Positions 27,641-36,919 of a stretch of 64,000 bases of DNA are shown here, piece by piece. Source of the DNA: Bradyrhizobium sp. CB1650 (GTDB lineage: Bacteria > Pseudomonadota > Alphaproteobacteria > Rhizobiales > Xanthobacteraceae); contig NZ_CP121695.1 of assembly GCF_029761915.1 (NCBI RefSeq), forward strand, positions 3,005,501 through 3,069,500, in the 5' to 3' direction. The position numbers and the translations under genes are program-made. Within the stretch, counting starts at the first letter, position 1. Every line of letters starts with the position of its first letter. The notes beneath the pieces are model-generated. The model did not search any database and was not told the DNA's origin. It worked only from the letters and a program-made list of their open reading frames with translations.

Positions 27641-28383
27641 ATCGAATCAGTGCATGGGCGGTGGTCGAGACCGAGGCGATTGGCGCGGCCGTGGCGATCG
27701 CCGAGTTCGCCGTGGTCCGGCCTGATGTTACGATCGGCAACCGAGTGGTCATTCATCCGCATGTCGTGATTGAGAGCGGCGCAAGAATCGGGGACAGCGT
27801 CGAAATCTTTCCGGGAGCCTATATCGGCAAGGCGACCAAGGGGGCGGCGCTGTCGCGCCCGCCGCGTTTTGAGGCGTGGGTCGATATCGGCGCCGATTGT
27901 TCTATCGGACCGCACGCGGTGATTTTCTACGACGTCTCGCTGGGCGCCGGGACCCTGATCGGTGACGGCGCCTCGATCCGTGAACAATCGCGGATTGGCT
28001 CGAAGACCATCATCGGACGTTACGTCACGGTCAATTACAACACGCGAATCGGCGATCGCGTCCGGGTGCAGGATCACACCTGGCTGGCGGGCAATATGAC
28101 GATCGAAGACGACGTGTTCATCTCGGGCTGTGTCGGTACTTCGAACGACAATGCGATCGGCCGCAATGGCTACGACGGTTCGCCCATGCTCGGGCCCAAT
28201 ATCGCGCGCGGCGCGGCGATCGGAGTGGGAGCCAATCTACTGCCAAACGTCAGAATCGGCGTTGGCGCCGTCGTCGGCGCTGGCGCGGTGGTGACGAAGG
28301 ACGTGCCCGACGGTGCGGTCGTGATGGGTGTCCCGGCGGAGGTCCGAAGATGGCTCAAAGCGACTACCAGCGGAGACCAGTGA
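27637..28383 (+). CDS. Left-handed beta-helix N-acetyltransferase (WlbB/WbpD/LpxA-like)
   Basis: ATG 27637 overlaps the aminotransferase stop and gives 248 residues. Hexapeptide repeats [LIV]-G-x4 run through the whole protein (IGNRVVIHPHVVIESGARIG, DVSLGAGTLIGDGASIREQS, VGANLLPNVRIGVGAVVGAG), forming a left-handed parallel beta-helix that trimerises and binds acetyl-CoA. The end AVVTKDVPDGAVVMGVPAEV is the standard tail. An insertion with SGCVGTSNDNAIGRNGYDG sits where the substrate loop should be. With the dehydrogenase and aminotransferase it would acetylate the new amino group. It is the last gene of the module. Confidence 0.9.
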   Translation: MNRISAWAVVETEAIGAAVAIAEFAVVRPDVTIGNRVVIHPHVVIESGARIGDSVEIFPGAYIGKATKGAALSRPPRFEAWVDIGADCSIGPHAVIFYDVSLGAGTLIGDGASIREQSRIGSKTIIGRYVTVNYNTRIGDRVRVQDHTWLAGNMTIEDDVFISGCVGTSNDNAIGRNGYDGSPMLGPNIARGAAIGVGANLLPNVRIGVGAVVGAGAVVTKDVPDGAVVMGVPAEVRRWLKATTSGDQ

Positions 28384-28507
28384 CTTGATGGCAGTTCCTG
28401 CCAAGCGTGAAGTGAACACTAATCATGGGGATCCTCTGTGTTAGCAAGATGTAGCCGAATCCTAAATTTGATTAAACGCTGGGACTGCTTAATGGTCGGG
28501 TAATAGA

Positions 28508-29659
28508 ATGCTGAATTCGTCAAGCTCCGCGATCAGGATACTGCATATAACCGACACGTTGAGCTCCGGTGGGAAGGAGCGACAACTGGTCGAATTGCTG
28601 CGCGGGTTCAACAAAATAGATGGGTTCAGCAACGAACTAGTCGTTCTTTCAGATGACATCCACTACGATGAGGTGAGATCGCTGGGAATAAAAATACACA
28701 TCTTCACAAGAAGCCGACGATGGGATTTCAGTATTCTCGAAAGGCTATATCGCCTGGCGAGACAATACCGACCGAATATAATTTATTCGTGGGAGTCGAT
28801 GTGTTCGGTGTATGCGTCACCAATCGCGTTGATATCTGGATCGGCTTTGATCAATGGGATGATACAATACGCACCGCTCTTTTTGAATTTGAAGGATCGC
28901 GGGTACCGACGTTTGCTTCTGACAGCTCCGTTTTCAAATGTAATCTTGGCAAATTCATTAGCGGGACTTAAAGCGTTCCGGGTCGATGACAAAAAAGGTC
29001 TTTGTATACATAACGGTTTTAATTTTGATCGAATAGAAAATCTTCCTGATGTCGAGGATGTCAAGCGTTCGTTGGATATAAGAACCAAGCACGTAGTCGG
29101 TATGATCGCAAGATTCCATCGAGAGAAGGATTATAGTACGTTTTTCAAAGCGGCAAAATTACTGTGCAGTGAGCGGGAGGACATTACATTCGTTGCGGTG
29201 GGCGAAGGACCGGATTTGGAAAGCTTCAGGGAGCGTTTGAAGAGCGACAGTCACGCGAATATACGCATTCTGGGAGTCAGCAAACGAGTCGAAGAAATCA
29301 TACAAACGTTTTCCGTCGGAGTATTGCTAACGGACTCAAGATACCACGGAGAGGGAATAGCTAATGTAATTTTGGAGTACATGGCTCTGGAAAGGCCGGT
29401 CATAGCCACAGACGCGGCGGGCAATCGCGAAATTCTCAAGGACGGAGAGAATGGATTCCTGATTCCATTCGGAGATGCAACTGCGCTGGCGCTGCGGATA
29501 AGGGAAATTGTCGACCGTTCTGACATTGGAAGCGCGCTCGGTCGTGCAGGACGGGCGGTCGTCGAGCAGAAGTTCGGGATTGAGCAAATGGTGCAGAAGC
29601 ACGTTGAGCTGTTTCGGCGATTGGCAAACGGGAACAGGGCACTTTCTTTTGAAGTTTGA
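28508..29659 (+). CDS. GT4-type glycosyltransferase, low-GC composition
   Basis: The 383-residue protein starts MLNSSSSAIRILHITDTLSS and has GGKERQLVELLRGFNKI, then GMIARFHREKDYSTFFKAAK, VAVGEGPDLESFRERL and EGIANVILEYMALERPVIAT, the donor-binding motif of GT4 (E in EGIANVILEYMA). It is much richer in ATA, AAA and AAT codons than its neighbours, so it was probably acquired separately. It has no membrane segment. The donor sugar is unknown. About 124 bases separate it from the acetyltransferase gene. Confidence 0.88.
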   Translation: MLNSSSSAIRILHITDTLSSGGKERQLVELLRGFNKIDGFSNELVVLSDDIHYDEVRSLGIKIHIFTRSRRWDFSILERLYRLARQYRPNIIYSWESMCSVYASPIALISGSALINGMIQYAPLFLNLKDRGYRRLLLTAPFSNVILANSLAGLKAFRVDDKKGLCIHNGFNFDRIENLPDVEDVKRSLDIRTKHVVGMIARFHREKDYSTFFKAAKLLCSEREDITFVAVGEGPDLESFRERLKSDSHANIRILGVSKRVEEIIQTFSVGVLLTDSRYHGEGIANVILEYMALERPVIATDAAGNREILKDGENGFLIPFGDATALALRIREIVDRSDIGSALGRAGRAVVEQKFGIEQMVQKHVELFRRLANGNRALSFEV

Positions 29660-29726
29660 TTGCAAGCTGGGGCCTCAGGTTGATCGAACGATGATATTTG
29701 GAGACCGCTGAAAGGGATTTGTCGCT

Positions 29727-31703
29727 ATGTGCGGGATTGCAGGTTTGATTGACCCTAGTCTCGCTGCGCAGCCGGAGGCCTTGCAATGTTCGGCGCGCGA
29801 CATGGCGAATGCGATTGCGCATCGCGGACCAGACGGTGAGGGGGTGTGGATTGATGCAGCGAATGGCGTCGCGATTTCACATCGCCGACTTGCCATAATT
29901 GACCTAAGTGAGGCCGGAGCGCAGCCCATGATGTCGGCAGATGGGCGGTGGGTCGTGAGCTACAATGGCGAGATATATAATGCGGAAGAAATTCGTCGGG
30001 AGCCGAGCGTTGCCAGGGTGAAATGGCGAGGTCATTCGGACACGGAGGTTCTGGTCGAGTCCGTTGCAAGTAAAGGAATAACGGCGGCTATAAGGTCGCT
30101 CAACGGCATGTACGCGATGGCGCTTTGGGATCGCCGAGAGCGGGTGCTGCATCTCGTACGCGATCGACTTGGAATTAAACCCCTATTTTTTACCTGCCAT
30201 AGAGGAAAGATAGCGTTTGGATCGGAGATAAAGGCCCTTCTGAGACTGGGATTTGTGCCAAGGGAGATAGATACGGCAGCAGTAAGCAGCTATCTCAAAT
30301 TTGGTTATGTTCCGGCACCGGCCGCGATATTAGGCGGCATCGAGAAGGTGATGCCGGGTGAGATCGTATCGATTGGCGTCAATGGGCGTATTTCCCGGTC
30401 GCGGTATTGGCGCTTGGAAGATGCCGTCGCAGAAGGCTTCGAAGCGCCGCTGGAAGTTGGTGACGGAGAGGCAATAGAAATGTTTTCATCGCTGCTGGCC
30501 GATGCAGTCAGCAGGCAAATGATTTCCGATGTGCCGCTGGGCGCTTTTTTGTCAGGAGGCATCGATTCATCTTCAATTGCGGCGTTAATGATGGCAGCCA
30601 GGAAAGGGCCGGTCCGTACGTTTTCGATTGGTTTTCGCGACATAGGGTATGACGAGTCGGCGTATGCCGCCCGTGTTGCTCGGCACATCGGGAGTATGCA
30701 TTCGGAATTGGTCATTACCGCTGCCGATGCGCTTGCGACGGTGCCTCTGATCCCTGAAATGTACGACGAGCCATTGGCAGATCATTCGCAAATACCTACG
30801 TTTCTTGTGTCGAAGCTGACGCGAAGCCACGTCACCGTAGCATTGTCCGGCGACGGCGGCGATGAACTGTTCGCCGGATACGACAGGTACAAGATTTTGA
30901 CGTGGTTCTCGCGATACGTTGGCTCGCTACCTATTCGGTTTCGGGGGGGCGCCGGCGGCATCTTGGGCGCTTTGCCACCGGCCATCTTAAATCATTTATC
31001 GCACCTCTTTCGTGGCGGTATTGTTCCGCAGCGACTTGGAGATAAGGTGCAGAATCTATCTCGCGTGATGTCGTTGGATCTGGACGGGTTTTACACGCGG
31101 CTTGTCAGCCAGGTTCCGGATGTGGGGCTTCATATGGCTGATCGGAAAAATCCTCCTGGGCTGGGAGGGGCGCCACCAGGACTTGGGGTTTTGGACCGCG
31201 CTCGTTTTCTCGACACAGTTACCTACCTTCCAGACGATATACTGCAGAAGGTCGATCGGGCGTCAATGGCAGTAGCCTTGGAGGCGCGTCCGCCACTCCT
31301 GGACCATAGGATAGTTGAATTTGCGTGGCGCCTTCCTCCACGATTTTTGGTGCGGAACGGAGAGACGAAGTGGCTGCTGCGACGGGTCCTCGACCGTTTC
31401 GTTCCTCGCCATTTGGTCGAACGGCCAAAAATGGGATTCGGTGTCCCTATAGGTGAATGGCTTAGAGTACCGCTACGCGATTGGGCCGAGGATCTGCTCG
31501 CACCTGCCAGATACGGCGGTGGGATCCTCGACGCAAAACCGGCGCAAGAGATTTGGCGGAGGCATATCTCAGGGGAGAAGAATTATGGATACCAACTATG
31601 GACCCTTCTTTCCTTCGAGGCGTGGCGAAGACAATGGGCCGAGCAAATGCAACGGCGGCCGGCGCAGGCCCGCAATGTGATGGCAATTCCTGCCGGGCGC
31701 TGA
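29727..31703 (+). CDS. asnB: Asparagine synthase-like glutamine amidotransferase (AsnB type)
   Basis: The 658-residue protein begins MCGIAGLIDPSLAAQPEALQ, with Cys2 as the glutaminase nucleophile, followed by HRGPDGEGVW, SHRRLAIIDLSEAG and YNGEIYN. The synthase domain shows LSGGIDSSSIAALM (ATP-pyrophosphatase loop), DGGDELFAGYDRY and YLPDDILQKVDRASMAVALE. The homologue is complete. In polysaccharide loci such proteins amidate uronic acids or make amide bonds on the glycan, using glutamine and ATP; true asparagine synthesis is also possible. An open gap of 67 bases separates it from the glycosyltransferase upstream. Confidence 0.9.
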   Translation: MCGIAGLIDPSLAAQPEALQCSARDMANAIAHRGPDGEGVWIDAANGVAISHRRLAIIDLSEAGAQPMMSADGRWVVSYNGEIYNAEEIRREPSVARVKWRGHSDTEVLVESVASKGITAAIRSLNGMYAMALWDRRERVLHLVRDRLGIKPLFFTCHRGKIAFGSEIKALLRLGFVPREIDTAAVSSYLKFGYVPAPAAILGGIEKVMPGEIVSIGVNGRISRSRYWRLEDAVAEGFEAPLEVGDGEAIEMFSSLLADAVSRQMISDVPLGAFLSGGIDSSSIAALMMAARKGPVRTFSIGFRDIGYDESAYAARVARHIGSMHSELVITAADALATVPLIPEMYDEPLADHSQIPTFLVSKLTRSHVTVALSGDGGDELFAGYDRYKILTWFSRYVGSLPIRFRGGAGGILGALPPAILNHLSHLFRGGIVPQRLGDKVQNLSRVMSLDLDGFYTRLVSQVPDVGLHMADRKNPPGLGGAPPGLGVLDRARFLDTVTYLPDDILQKVDRASMAVALEARPPLLDHRIVEFAWRLPPRFLVRNGETKWLLRRVLDRFVPRHLVERPKMGFGVPIGEWLRVPLRDWAEDLLAPARYGGGILDAKPAQEIWRRHISGEKNYGYQLWTLLSFEAWRRQWAEQMQRRPAQARNVMAIPAGR

Positions 31704-31987
31704 GGGAGCGCGGCTGTGCACACGGGCTGTTTCGTCTTTCGCCGATGCCGTCATAGTCATTTCGGAGGGGATGCGGAGACGGATTCCGGGAGTCGTGATT
31801 CCCTGCGGGGGTCCCTCGGCGTAATCAAGCCGGCGCGCCGCGTGAAGAGATATGATCTAGCAAGAGCGTCAGTCGAGCGACTCGTGCAGGAGGGCGTCGA
31901 CGCGGAGTTGCAGCGCAGACGAACGCCGTGGTCGCGGGAAGCGGGCTGGGCGGACTCGGCAAGGAGCCTGGCTCGGCAAGGTGCACC

Positions 31988-33151
31988 ATGAGTCAAACTG
32001 ACATTGCGATCGTTGGGGCCGGGCCGTACGGCCTTGCATCGACGGTAGCCCTGCGACGTGCCGGGTTTTCCGTAAAGGTGTTCGGCGATCCTTTGCTGTT
32101 CTGGAGATCGCAAACTCCCAAGGGCATGTTGCTCCGGTCGCCTTACGAGGGGAGCAGCATCGGTGACTGGAGCGGCCCGCTGACGCTCGAGGCATTCGAC
32201 GCTGGTCGCGACCATCCTGTCAGCCGGCCTGTCACCGCCGACGAGTTCATCGAGTATGGGCTTTGGTTCCAGCAGAAGGCGGCTTCAGACCTGGACCGCC
32301 GAGAGATCCGTTCAGTCGAGCGGGCTGGCGATCGGTTCCGTTTGGTGGCTCGGGATGGTGAAGAGTTCGAGGCGGCGAGGGTCGTCGTGGCGGCGGGAGT
32401 TGGAGCACTCGCTTGGAGACCGCCCCTGTTCGATTCGCTCGACCCTTGCCTCGTCTCACACAGCTTGGAGCACGATGATCTCAGGAAGTTCGCCGGACAG
32501 CGGGTGACGGTGGTGGGCCGTGGCCAGAGCGCGCTCGAGTCGGCCGCCCTGCTGCACGAGGCGGGATCTGAGGTGGACGTCCTGGTGCGTGCGCCCCTCG
32601 TCAGGTGGCTCCACCAGCGCCCCTGGTTGCACGAGCAGTGGCTGGTCAAGCAGATGTTATACGCCCCGCCTGATGTCGGTCCCGCCGGCGTGAGCCACCT
32701 CGTCGCGCATCCGTGGGCATTCTGCGCCCTCCCTCGTCGCACGCAGGACTGGCTGGGACCGCGCGTCATTCGCGCAGCGGGAGCGAATTGGCTCATCCCC
32801 CGTCTCGCCGATGTCCCCATCCGGCTCAACACGGAGGTGCGGGAAGCCTGCAGCATGGGCGACCGCGTACGGCTCGTCCTCAACGATGGCACGGAGAGCA
32901 CCGTGGATCACGTGCTCCTGGCCACGGGCTACCGGGTCGACCTATCGCGCTACTCATTCCTGTCCCCATCAGTGCTCGCGGGCATCAACACCATTGGCGG
33001 ATGGCCCCGCCTGTCGCGTGGCTTCGAGACGTCCGTCCTTGGCCTCCACATCGTGGGCGCCCCTGCGGCGTGGAGTCACGGCCCGCTCCTGCGGTTCGTT
33101 GCGGGCAGCGGGTACGCATCGAGAACACTCGTCAAAGGTCTCCAACGGTGA
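31988..33151 (+). CDS. FAD/NAD(P)-binding oxidoreductase, pyridine-nucleotide-disulfide type
   Basis: ATG 31988 begins MSQTDIAIVGAGPYGLASTV (GxGxxG, FAD site) and gives 387 residues. A second Rossmann motif, VTVVGRGQSALESAALLHEA, near residue 165 would bind NAD(P)H. DHVLLATGYRVDLSRY is the ATG-x-x-x family motif near the C-terminus. The layout is that of flavin-dependent monooxygenases/N-hydroxylases or disulfide reductases without the CxxC pair. The substrate is unknown. The next gene starts inside its stop codon (GTGA), so the two act together. The upstream 280 bases hold no convincing gene. Its composition is more GC-rich than the asparagine synthetase upstream and looks foreign. Confidence 0.8.
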   Translation: MSQTDIAIVGAGPYGLASTVALRRAGFSVKVFGDPLLFWRSQTPKGMLLRSPYEGSSIGDWSGPLTLEAFDAGRDHPVSRPVTADEFIEYGLWFQQKAASDLDRREIRSVERAGDRFRLVARDGEEFEAARVVVAAGVGALAWRPPLFDSLDPCLVSHSLEHDDLRKFAGQRVTVVGRGQSALESAALLHEAGSEVDVLVRAPLVRWLHQRPWLHEQWLVKQMLYAPPDVGPAGVSHLVAHPWAFCALPRRTQDWLGPRVIRAAGANWLIPRLADVPIRLNTEVREACSMGDRVRLVLNDGTESTVDHVLLATGYRVDLSRYSFLSPSVLAGINTIGGWPRLSRGFETSVLGLHIVGAPAAWSHGPLLRFVAGSGYASRTLVKGLQR

Positions 33152-34323
33152 CCGGCGCGCTGGTCATCGGCGGGGACTACCGCGGGCTCGGCGTCGTGCG
33201 GAGCCTCGGCCGCCACGGCATCCCCGTCTGGGTTGCTGCAGAGCGATTCTCGCTGGCGCGGGCGTCGCGGTACGCAACAGGACGGATGGCGTGGCCAGCG
33301 AAACTGGAGGAGCAGCTCACCTGCCTCATCGACCTTGCTGATCGCCATGGGCTTCGCGACTGGGTGCTGTTCCCGAGCGGTGAAGAGACAGCATCCCTGA
33401 TCGCGCAGCACGCGGACAAGCTTGCGGAGTGCTATAAGCTCACGACATCGCCGTGGGAGTTGCATCGGTTCGCAGCGGACAAGCGACTGACGTATGGCCG
33501 TGCAGAAGCACTCGGGATCGGCTGCGCCGCCACGCACTACCCGTCCACACTTGAGGAATTGGAGGAGCTCGAGCCCTCGTACCCGGTGATCCTCAAGCCC
33601 GCGCGCAAACCGATCGCCTCAGCATTCACCGACGCAAAGGCATGGAGAGTCGACAACCGACAACAGCTATTCGATCTCTACCGGGCAGCCAGTGCGCAGA
33701 TCGACCCTGACCTCATTATGGTCCAGGAGCTGTTGCCCGGTGGCGGAGAGACGCGCTTGTCGTTCGCGGCTCTTGTGAGCGATGGACGGCCACTTGCGTC
33801 CGTCGCTGCCCGACGCACGCGCCAGTTCCCGGCCGATTTCGGAAGGGCCAGCACCTTTGTTGAGACGATCGAGGACCCCGACGTCGTTGCGGCGGCTGAG
33901 ATGCTGCTTCGGGATCTGCGACTATCCGGGCTGGTCGAGGTCGAGTTCCAGCGTGACCCGCGGGACGGCCAATTGAAGCTGCTCGATGTCAATCCTCGGA
34001 TCTGGGGATGGCATTCTCTCGGTCGTGCCGCAGGCGTGGACTTCCCGTACCTCGCCTGGCTGCTCGCGATGGGGAAGCCTGTCCCCGAGGGGCGGGGCAA
34101 GCCCGGGTGCCGATGGGTTCGTCTGTCGACGGACGTGCCCACGTCGGTCGTCGAGATAGCCGCCGGTCGGCTGGCGCTCAGGCCCTACTTGCGATCGCTA
34201 AAGCCGCACGTTGAGGGCCCCATCGCTGCATGGGACGACCCGCTCCCGATTGCGGCGGAGCTGTGGCTCATCGCCAGCCGGCTTGGTGGACTGGCGCTCG
34301 GAGGCAAAGGAGAGGTCGCGTGA
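33148..34323 (+). CDS. ATP-grasp carboxylate-amine ligase-like protein
   Basis: GTG 33148 overlaps the oxidoreductase stop and gives 391 residues. It starts VTGALVIGGDYRGLGVVRSL, a pre-ATP-grasp domain; LFPSGEETASLIAQHADKLA follows. Then SYPVILKPARKPIASAF (ATP-binding Lys), IMVQELLPGGGETRLSFAAL and SGLVEVEFQRDPRDGQLKLL with DVNPRIWGWHS (metal-binding E-x-N/D-x-N-x-R). It resembles carbamoyl-phosphate-synthase-like ligases that join a carboxylate to an amine. Such pairs are seen in natural-product and glycan clusters. The substrate cannot be read from sequence. A role in attaching an amino acid to a sugar acid is inference. Confidence 0.82.
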   Translation: MTGALVIGGDYRGLGVVRSLGRHGIPVWVAAERFSLARASRYATGRMAWPAKLEEQLTCLIDLADRHGLRDWVLFPSGEETASLIAQHADKLAECYKLTTSPWELHRFAADKRLTYGRAEALGIGCAATHYPSTLEELEELEPSYPVILKPARKPIASAFTDAKAWRVDNRQQLFDLYRAASAQIDPDLIMVQELLPGGGETRLSFAALVSDGRPLASVAARRTRQFPADFGRASTFVETIEDPDVVAAAEMLLRDLRLSGLVEVEFQRDPRDGQLKLLDVNPRIWGWHSLGRAAGVDFPYLAWLLAMGKPVPEGRGKPGCRWVRLSTDVPTSVVEIAAGRLALRPYLRSLKPHVEGPIAAWDDPLPIAAELWLIASRLGGLALGGKGEVA

Positions 34324-34701
34324 GGCGCCGATCGTCTGATCGTCTGCAGCGCGGCGTCGTGTTTGCATCGTCCGGCAGATTGACGTCTACGAGCCGATGA
34401 TCCTTTCCCCGAGCGCCGGTTGACACTGGAACGTTATTGCGAGGAGGAGCGGCTGCCCTGCAGGACGAGCGGGCGGCCGGTCTCGCGCCATTCCCAGAGG
34501 CACCGATCGCAACTCGCCAATCCCGGCCCAGCCGCCGCACCGCCGCGGTCGACCACCCAAACATGGAGCCCACGATCACCAGCCAGCCGGCTGATCACAG
34601 AAGTACCGCCAGCCTGGGGAATTTTACTTGATCTGGGGAAAATTGAGCCGGCATTGACATAAATCCAAAGCTTGGCGGATGCTCGCTGCCTGTCCATGGG
34701 A
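34324..34701. other. Convergent intergenic region with short AT-rich repeat
   Basis: No supported gene was found. At 34614-34644 CTGGGGAATTTT is followed by CTGGGGAAAATT; together they form AATTTT-N13-AAAATT, a possible terminator-like or IS-end signal. The rest is GC-rich and without a plausible frame. Confidence 0.4.
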
Positions 34702-35853
34702 TCATACCGAGTGGACACTCACGCGAGGTTCTGACGAGAGCAGCTCATCCCAGCGTCGCGCGCCGTCATGCACCGTATAGCCGTCCAGAATGGTCGCGCG
34801 CGCGGTCTGTCCGAGGCGTTGCCGGAGATCGTCGCTCTCGATGAGGCGGGAAAGCGCGCGCACAAACGCCTCCTGGTCGTCATCCGGCACGAGATACCCG
34901 GTCTCGCCGTCCCGGACCACGTCGGCGAGATCGCCGACTGCTGGAACGACGGCAGGAAGTCCACACGCCATTGCCTCCAGCATGGCCAGCGAGAGCCCCT
35001 CGGCCGACGAGGTGAGCACGAAGATCTTCGCGCGGTTGTAGTACATCTCCGTCTCTTCATGGAAGCCCACGAAATCTACGCATCCTGACACGTCGAGGCG
35101 AGCCGCGATCGACTCTAGCTCCGGTCTCTGAGGGCCGTCGCCCACGACGACCGCGCGAATGTGTGAGTGGAGTCGTCTCAGGTCGGCAACGAGACGGAGG
35201 AACAGGTCGACTCGCTTTCGGGGGATCAGCTGCGCGGTCAGGACGAGATCGTAATCGCGAGCGATCTGAGGCATGGGATGAAAGCGCTCGGGATCGATCT
35301 TGCTGGACATGAGATGGACCCGCTCCGCCGGGACGCCTTGGGCGACCAGATATCGCTTCGTTTCGCTCCCGACGACCATGATCATGTCGGTATGACGCAG
35401 GACGGCGAGATACAGCCGCTCCAGTCTCTTGCTGGGGCGCCGGACCTGCCATTGGTCGACCCAGTACCCCCCATCGATAATCTCGCGAGGACCGCCGATG
35501 ACGTGGATGCAAACCCGGCGGCGTGTCAGCCGGCCCAGCGCGAAGGCGATGAGCCCGTGAGGCATGATGTAAATTCCCATGATGACGGTGGGGCGGGAGC
35601 GTGCGATCTCCCAGCACAGGGCTCCGACCCGCAGCGCCATGTGGAGTACCTTCCCCCAGCGTGGCCGGCCGAGTTCTACATATCGAGCCCTGGGAATATC
35701 AGGGCCCTCAGTGTCCTGAACCAATATCAGCTCGCGGATTGCCGGCACCCGCGACAGCGGAAGGAACTTTCCGCGTGTCAGATTCGGTCCCAGGTTTGTC
35801 GTAGCGACGATCCGCGTGCGGTCCCCATCCCGCGATGGAGCGGCGCTCCTCAA
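34702..35853 (-). CDS. GT4-type glycosyltransferase
   Basis: The 383-residue protein has a GT-B layout with IVATTNLGPNLTRGKFLPLS, HVIGGPREIIDGG, LVLTAQLIPRKRVDLFLRLV, AVVVGDGPQRPELESIAARL, VDFVGFHEETEMYYNRAKIF and SSAEGLSLAMLEAMACGLPA (E-x7-E donor motif). Its ATG overlaps the stop of the zinc-ribbon methyltransferase gene (ATGA), so they share a transcript on the reverse strand. It lacks membrane helices. The high-GC, Arg-rich composition resembles that of the neighbouring oxidoreductase and ATP-grasp genes. Donor and acceptor are unknown. Confidence 0.88.
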   Translation of the reverse strand: MRSAAPSRDGDRTRIVATTNLGPNLTRGKFLPLSRVPAIRELILVQDTEGPDIPRARYVELGRPRWGKVLHMALRVGALCWEIARSRPTVIMGIYIMPHGLIAFALGRLTRRRVCIHVIGGPREIIDGGYWVDQWQVRRPSKRLERLYLAVLRHTDMIMVVGSETKRYLVAQGVPAERVHLMSSKIDPERFHPMPQIARDYDLVLTAQLIPRKRVDLFLRLVADLRRLHSHIRAVVVGDGPQRPELESIAARLDVSGCVDFVGFHEETEMYYNRAKIFVLTSSAEGLSLAMLEAMACGLPAVVPAVGDLADVVRDGETGYLVPDDDQEAFVRALSRLIESDDLRQRLGQTARATILDGYTVHDGARRWDELLSSEPRVSVHSV

Positions 35854-36893
35854 GCAGAGGCTCCAACCGGAGGTGCTGTCCGTGGGGCGTCATCGAGCTT
35901 TCGGATTCCCACGACGCCGATCTGGTCCGGATAGAGCGCGAGATCGACGAACCCCTCGCGGGTGAACCACTCCCTGATCTCGCTCTTCGTGTAGGACTCG
36001 TCGTATTTGGGGGAGAGAACGTCAAACCACGTCAGCCCAAAAGCTCCTAGGCTGCGGTATCGTGTTGTCTTGTCGGTCCCGAACGACTCCGGCCGCAGCG
36101 GCGGCAGCCAGCGGATTGCACGGTAGATGGTGTGGAAGAACAGAGAGACAATAGCGAGCGCTTTCGAGAGGCGATAGAGATCGCGGAGCGACAGGCGCTG
36201 ACGGATCCCCAGAGTGCGTAACAGCCGTCCCGTCGTCACGAACGGGCTTTGCCGGCGCTCGTAAACCCAGACATACAGCTTCCCCAGCGGCTTGACCGTC
36301 CGGCTCAGGTTGACAAACGTCTTTGGGGGATTTGGTGTGTGGTGGATAACCCCGTTGCTCCACACGAGGTCGAACTGGTGTGGCCGGGAGGGCAGTGACA
36401 GGATGTCTGCCTGCACGATATGCACATTGCGCAGGTGTCGGCAGCGCTGGAACGGGAACTCGATCGCGGTGTTCACATCAATCCCGATAACGGCCTGTGG
36501 CTCCAGCATGCCGACGCCTGCGGTCAACTGGCCACTGCCGCATCCCGCATCGAGGATGACGGCGCCTTTGAGTTCGTTCCTGGTCGACCGGGTGGCATTC
36601 AGGAAGTAAGCAACATCTTCTTCCTGGCTGCGCCCGAAAACTGTGACCCCCTCCAGTTCCTTCTCACCATGCTTCTGCCACTCGAAGCCAAAGGTCTCGG
36701 CCGCGCCGCGAGCTTCCTGGGCGGTGACGACCATGCGCGGGACGCCATTGACAATAGGATACGCATGGCCACAGCCGGAGCACGTCAGCGTGCCCGACAT
36801 GTAGTGGCCGTCCGGATGTGGCTCGGGTAGCTCCGCGGCCAGATCGGACTGGCAACTCGGACATACCAGGTATTTCAGTGCCTCTTCTCTCAT
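35850..36893 (-). CDS. SAM-dependent methyltransferase with N-terminal zinc ribbon
   Basis: The 347-residue protein starts MREEALKYLVCPSCQSDLAA, with CPSC and later CSGCGHAYPIVNGVPRMV, a Trm112-like zinc-binding domain of about 55 residues. The methyltransferase domain shows VILDAGCGSGQLTAG (motif I, SAM site), IGIDVNTAIEFPF, VQADILSLP and FDLVWSNGVIHHTPNPP. This domain pair is common in glycan-modifying methyltransferases. The C-terminal 100 residues have a hydrophobic helix and could contact membrane or partner. It lies 27 bases downstream of a small ORF and overlaps the glycosyltransferase gene, forming a tight reverse operon. Confidence 0.88.
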   Translation of the reverse strand: MREEALKYLVCPSCQSDLAAELPEPHPDGHYMSGTLTCSGCGHAYPIVNGVPRMVVTAQEARGAAETFGFEWQKHGEKELEGVTVFGRSQEEDVAYFLNATRSTRNELKGAVILDAGCGSGQLTAGVGMLEPQAVIGIDVNTAIEFPFQRCRHLRNVHIVQADILSLPSRPHQFDLVWSNGVIHHTPNPPKTFVNLSRTVKPLGKLYVWVYERRQSPFVTTGRLLRTLGIRQRLSLRDLYRLSKALAIVSLFFHTIYRAIRWLPPLRPESFGTDKTTRYRSLGAFGLTWFDVLSPKYDESYTKSEIREWFTREGFVDLALYPDQIGVVGIRKLDDAPRTAPPVGASA

Positions 36894-36919
36894 CTTCAGA
36901 CTCCGAAGATATGCGTGTT

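Noticed and set aside
31716..31991. 91-codon frame between the asparagine synthetase and the oxidoreductase
   Set aside because: It has no motif or ribosome site and a random-looking, Arg-rich composition; the overlap with the next ATG alone is not enough.
34614..34644. CTGGGGAATTTT/CTGGGGAAAATT as the end of an IS21-type element
   Set aside because: No IstA or IstB remnant could be read next to it, so only the short repeat is reported.
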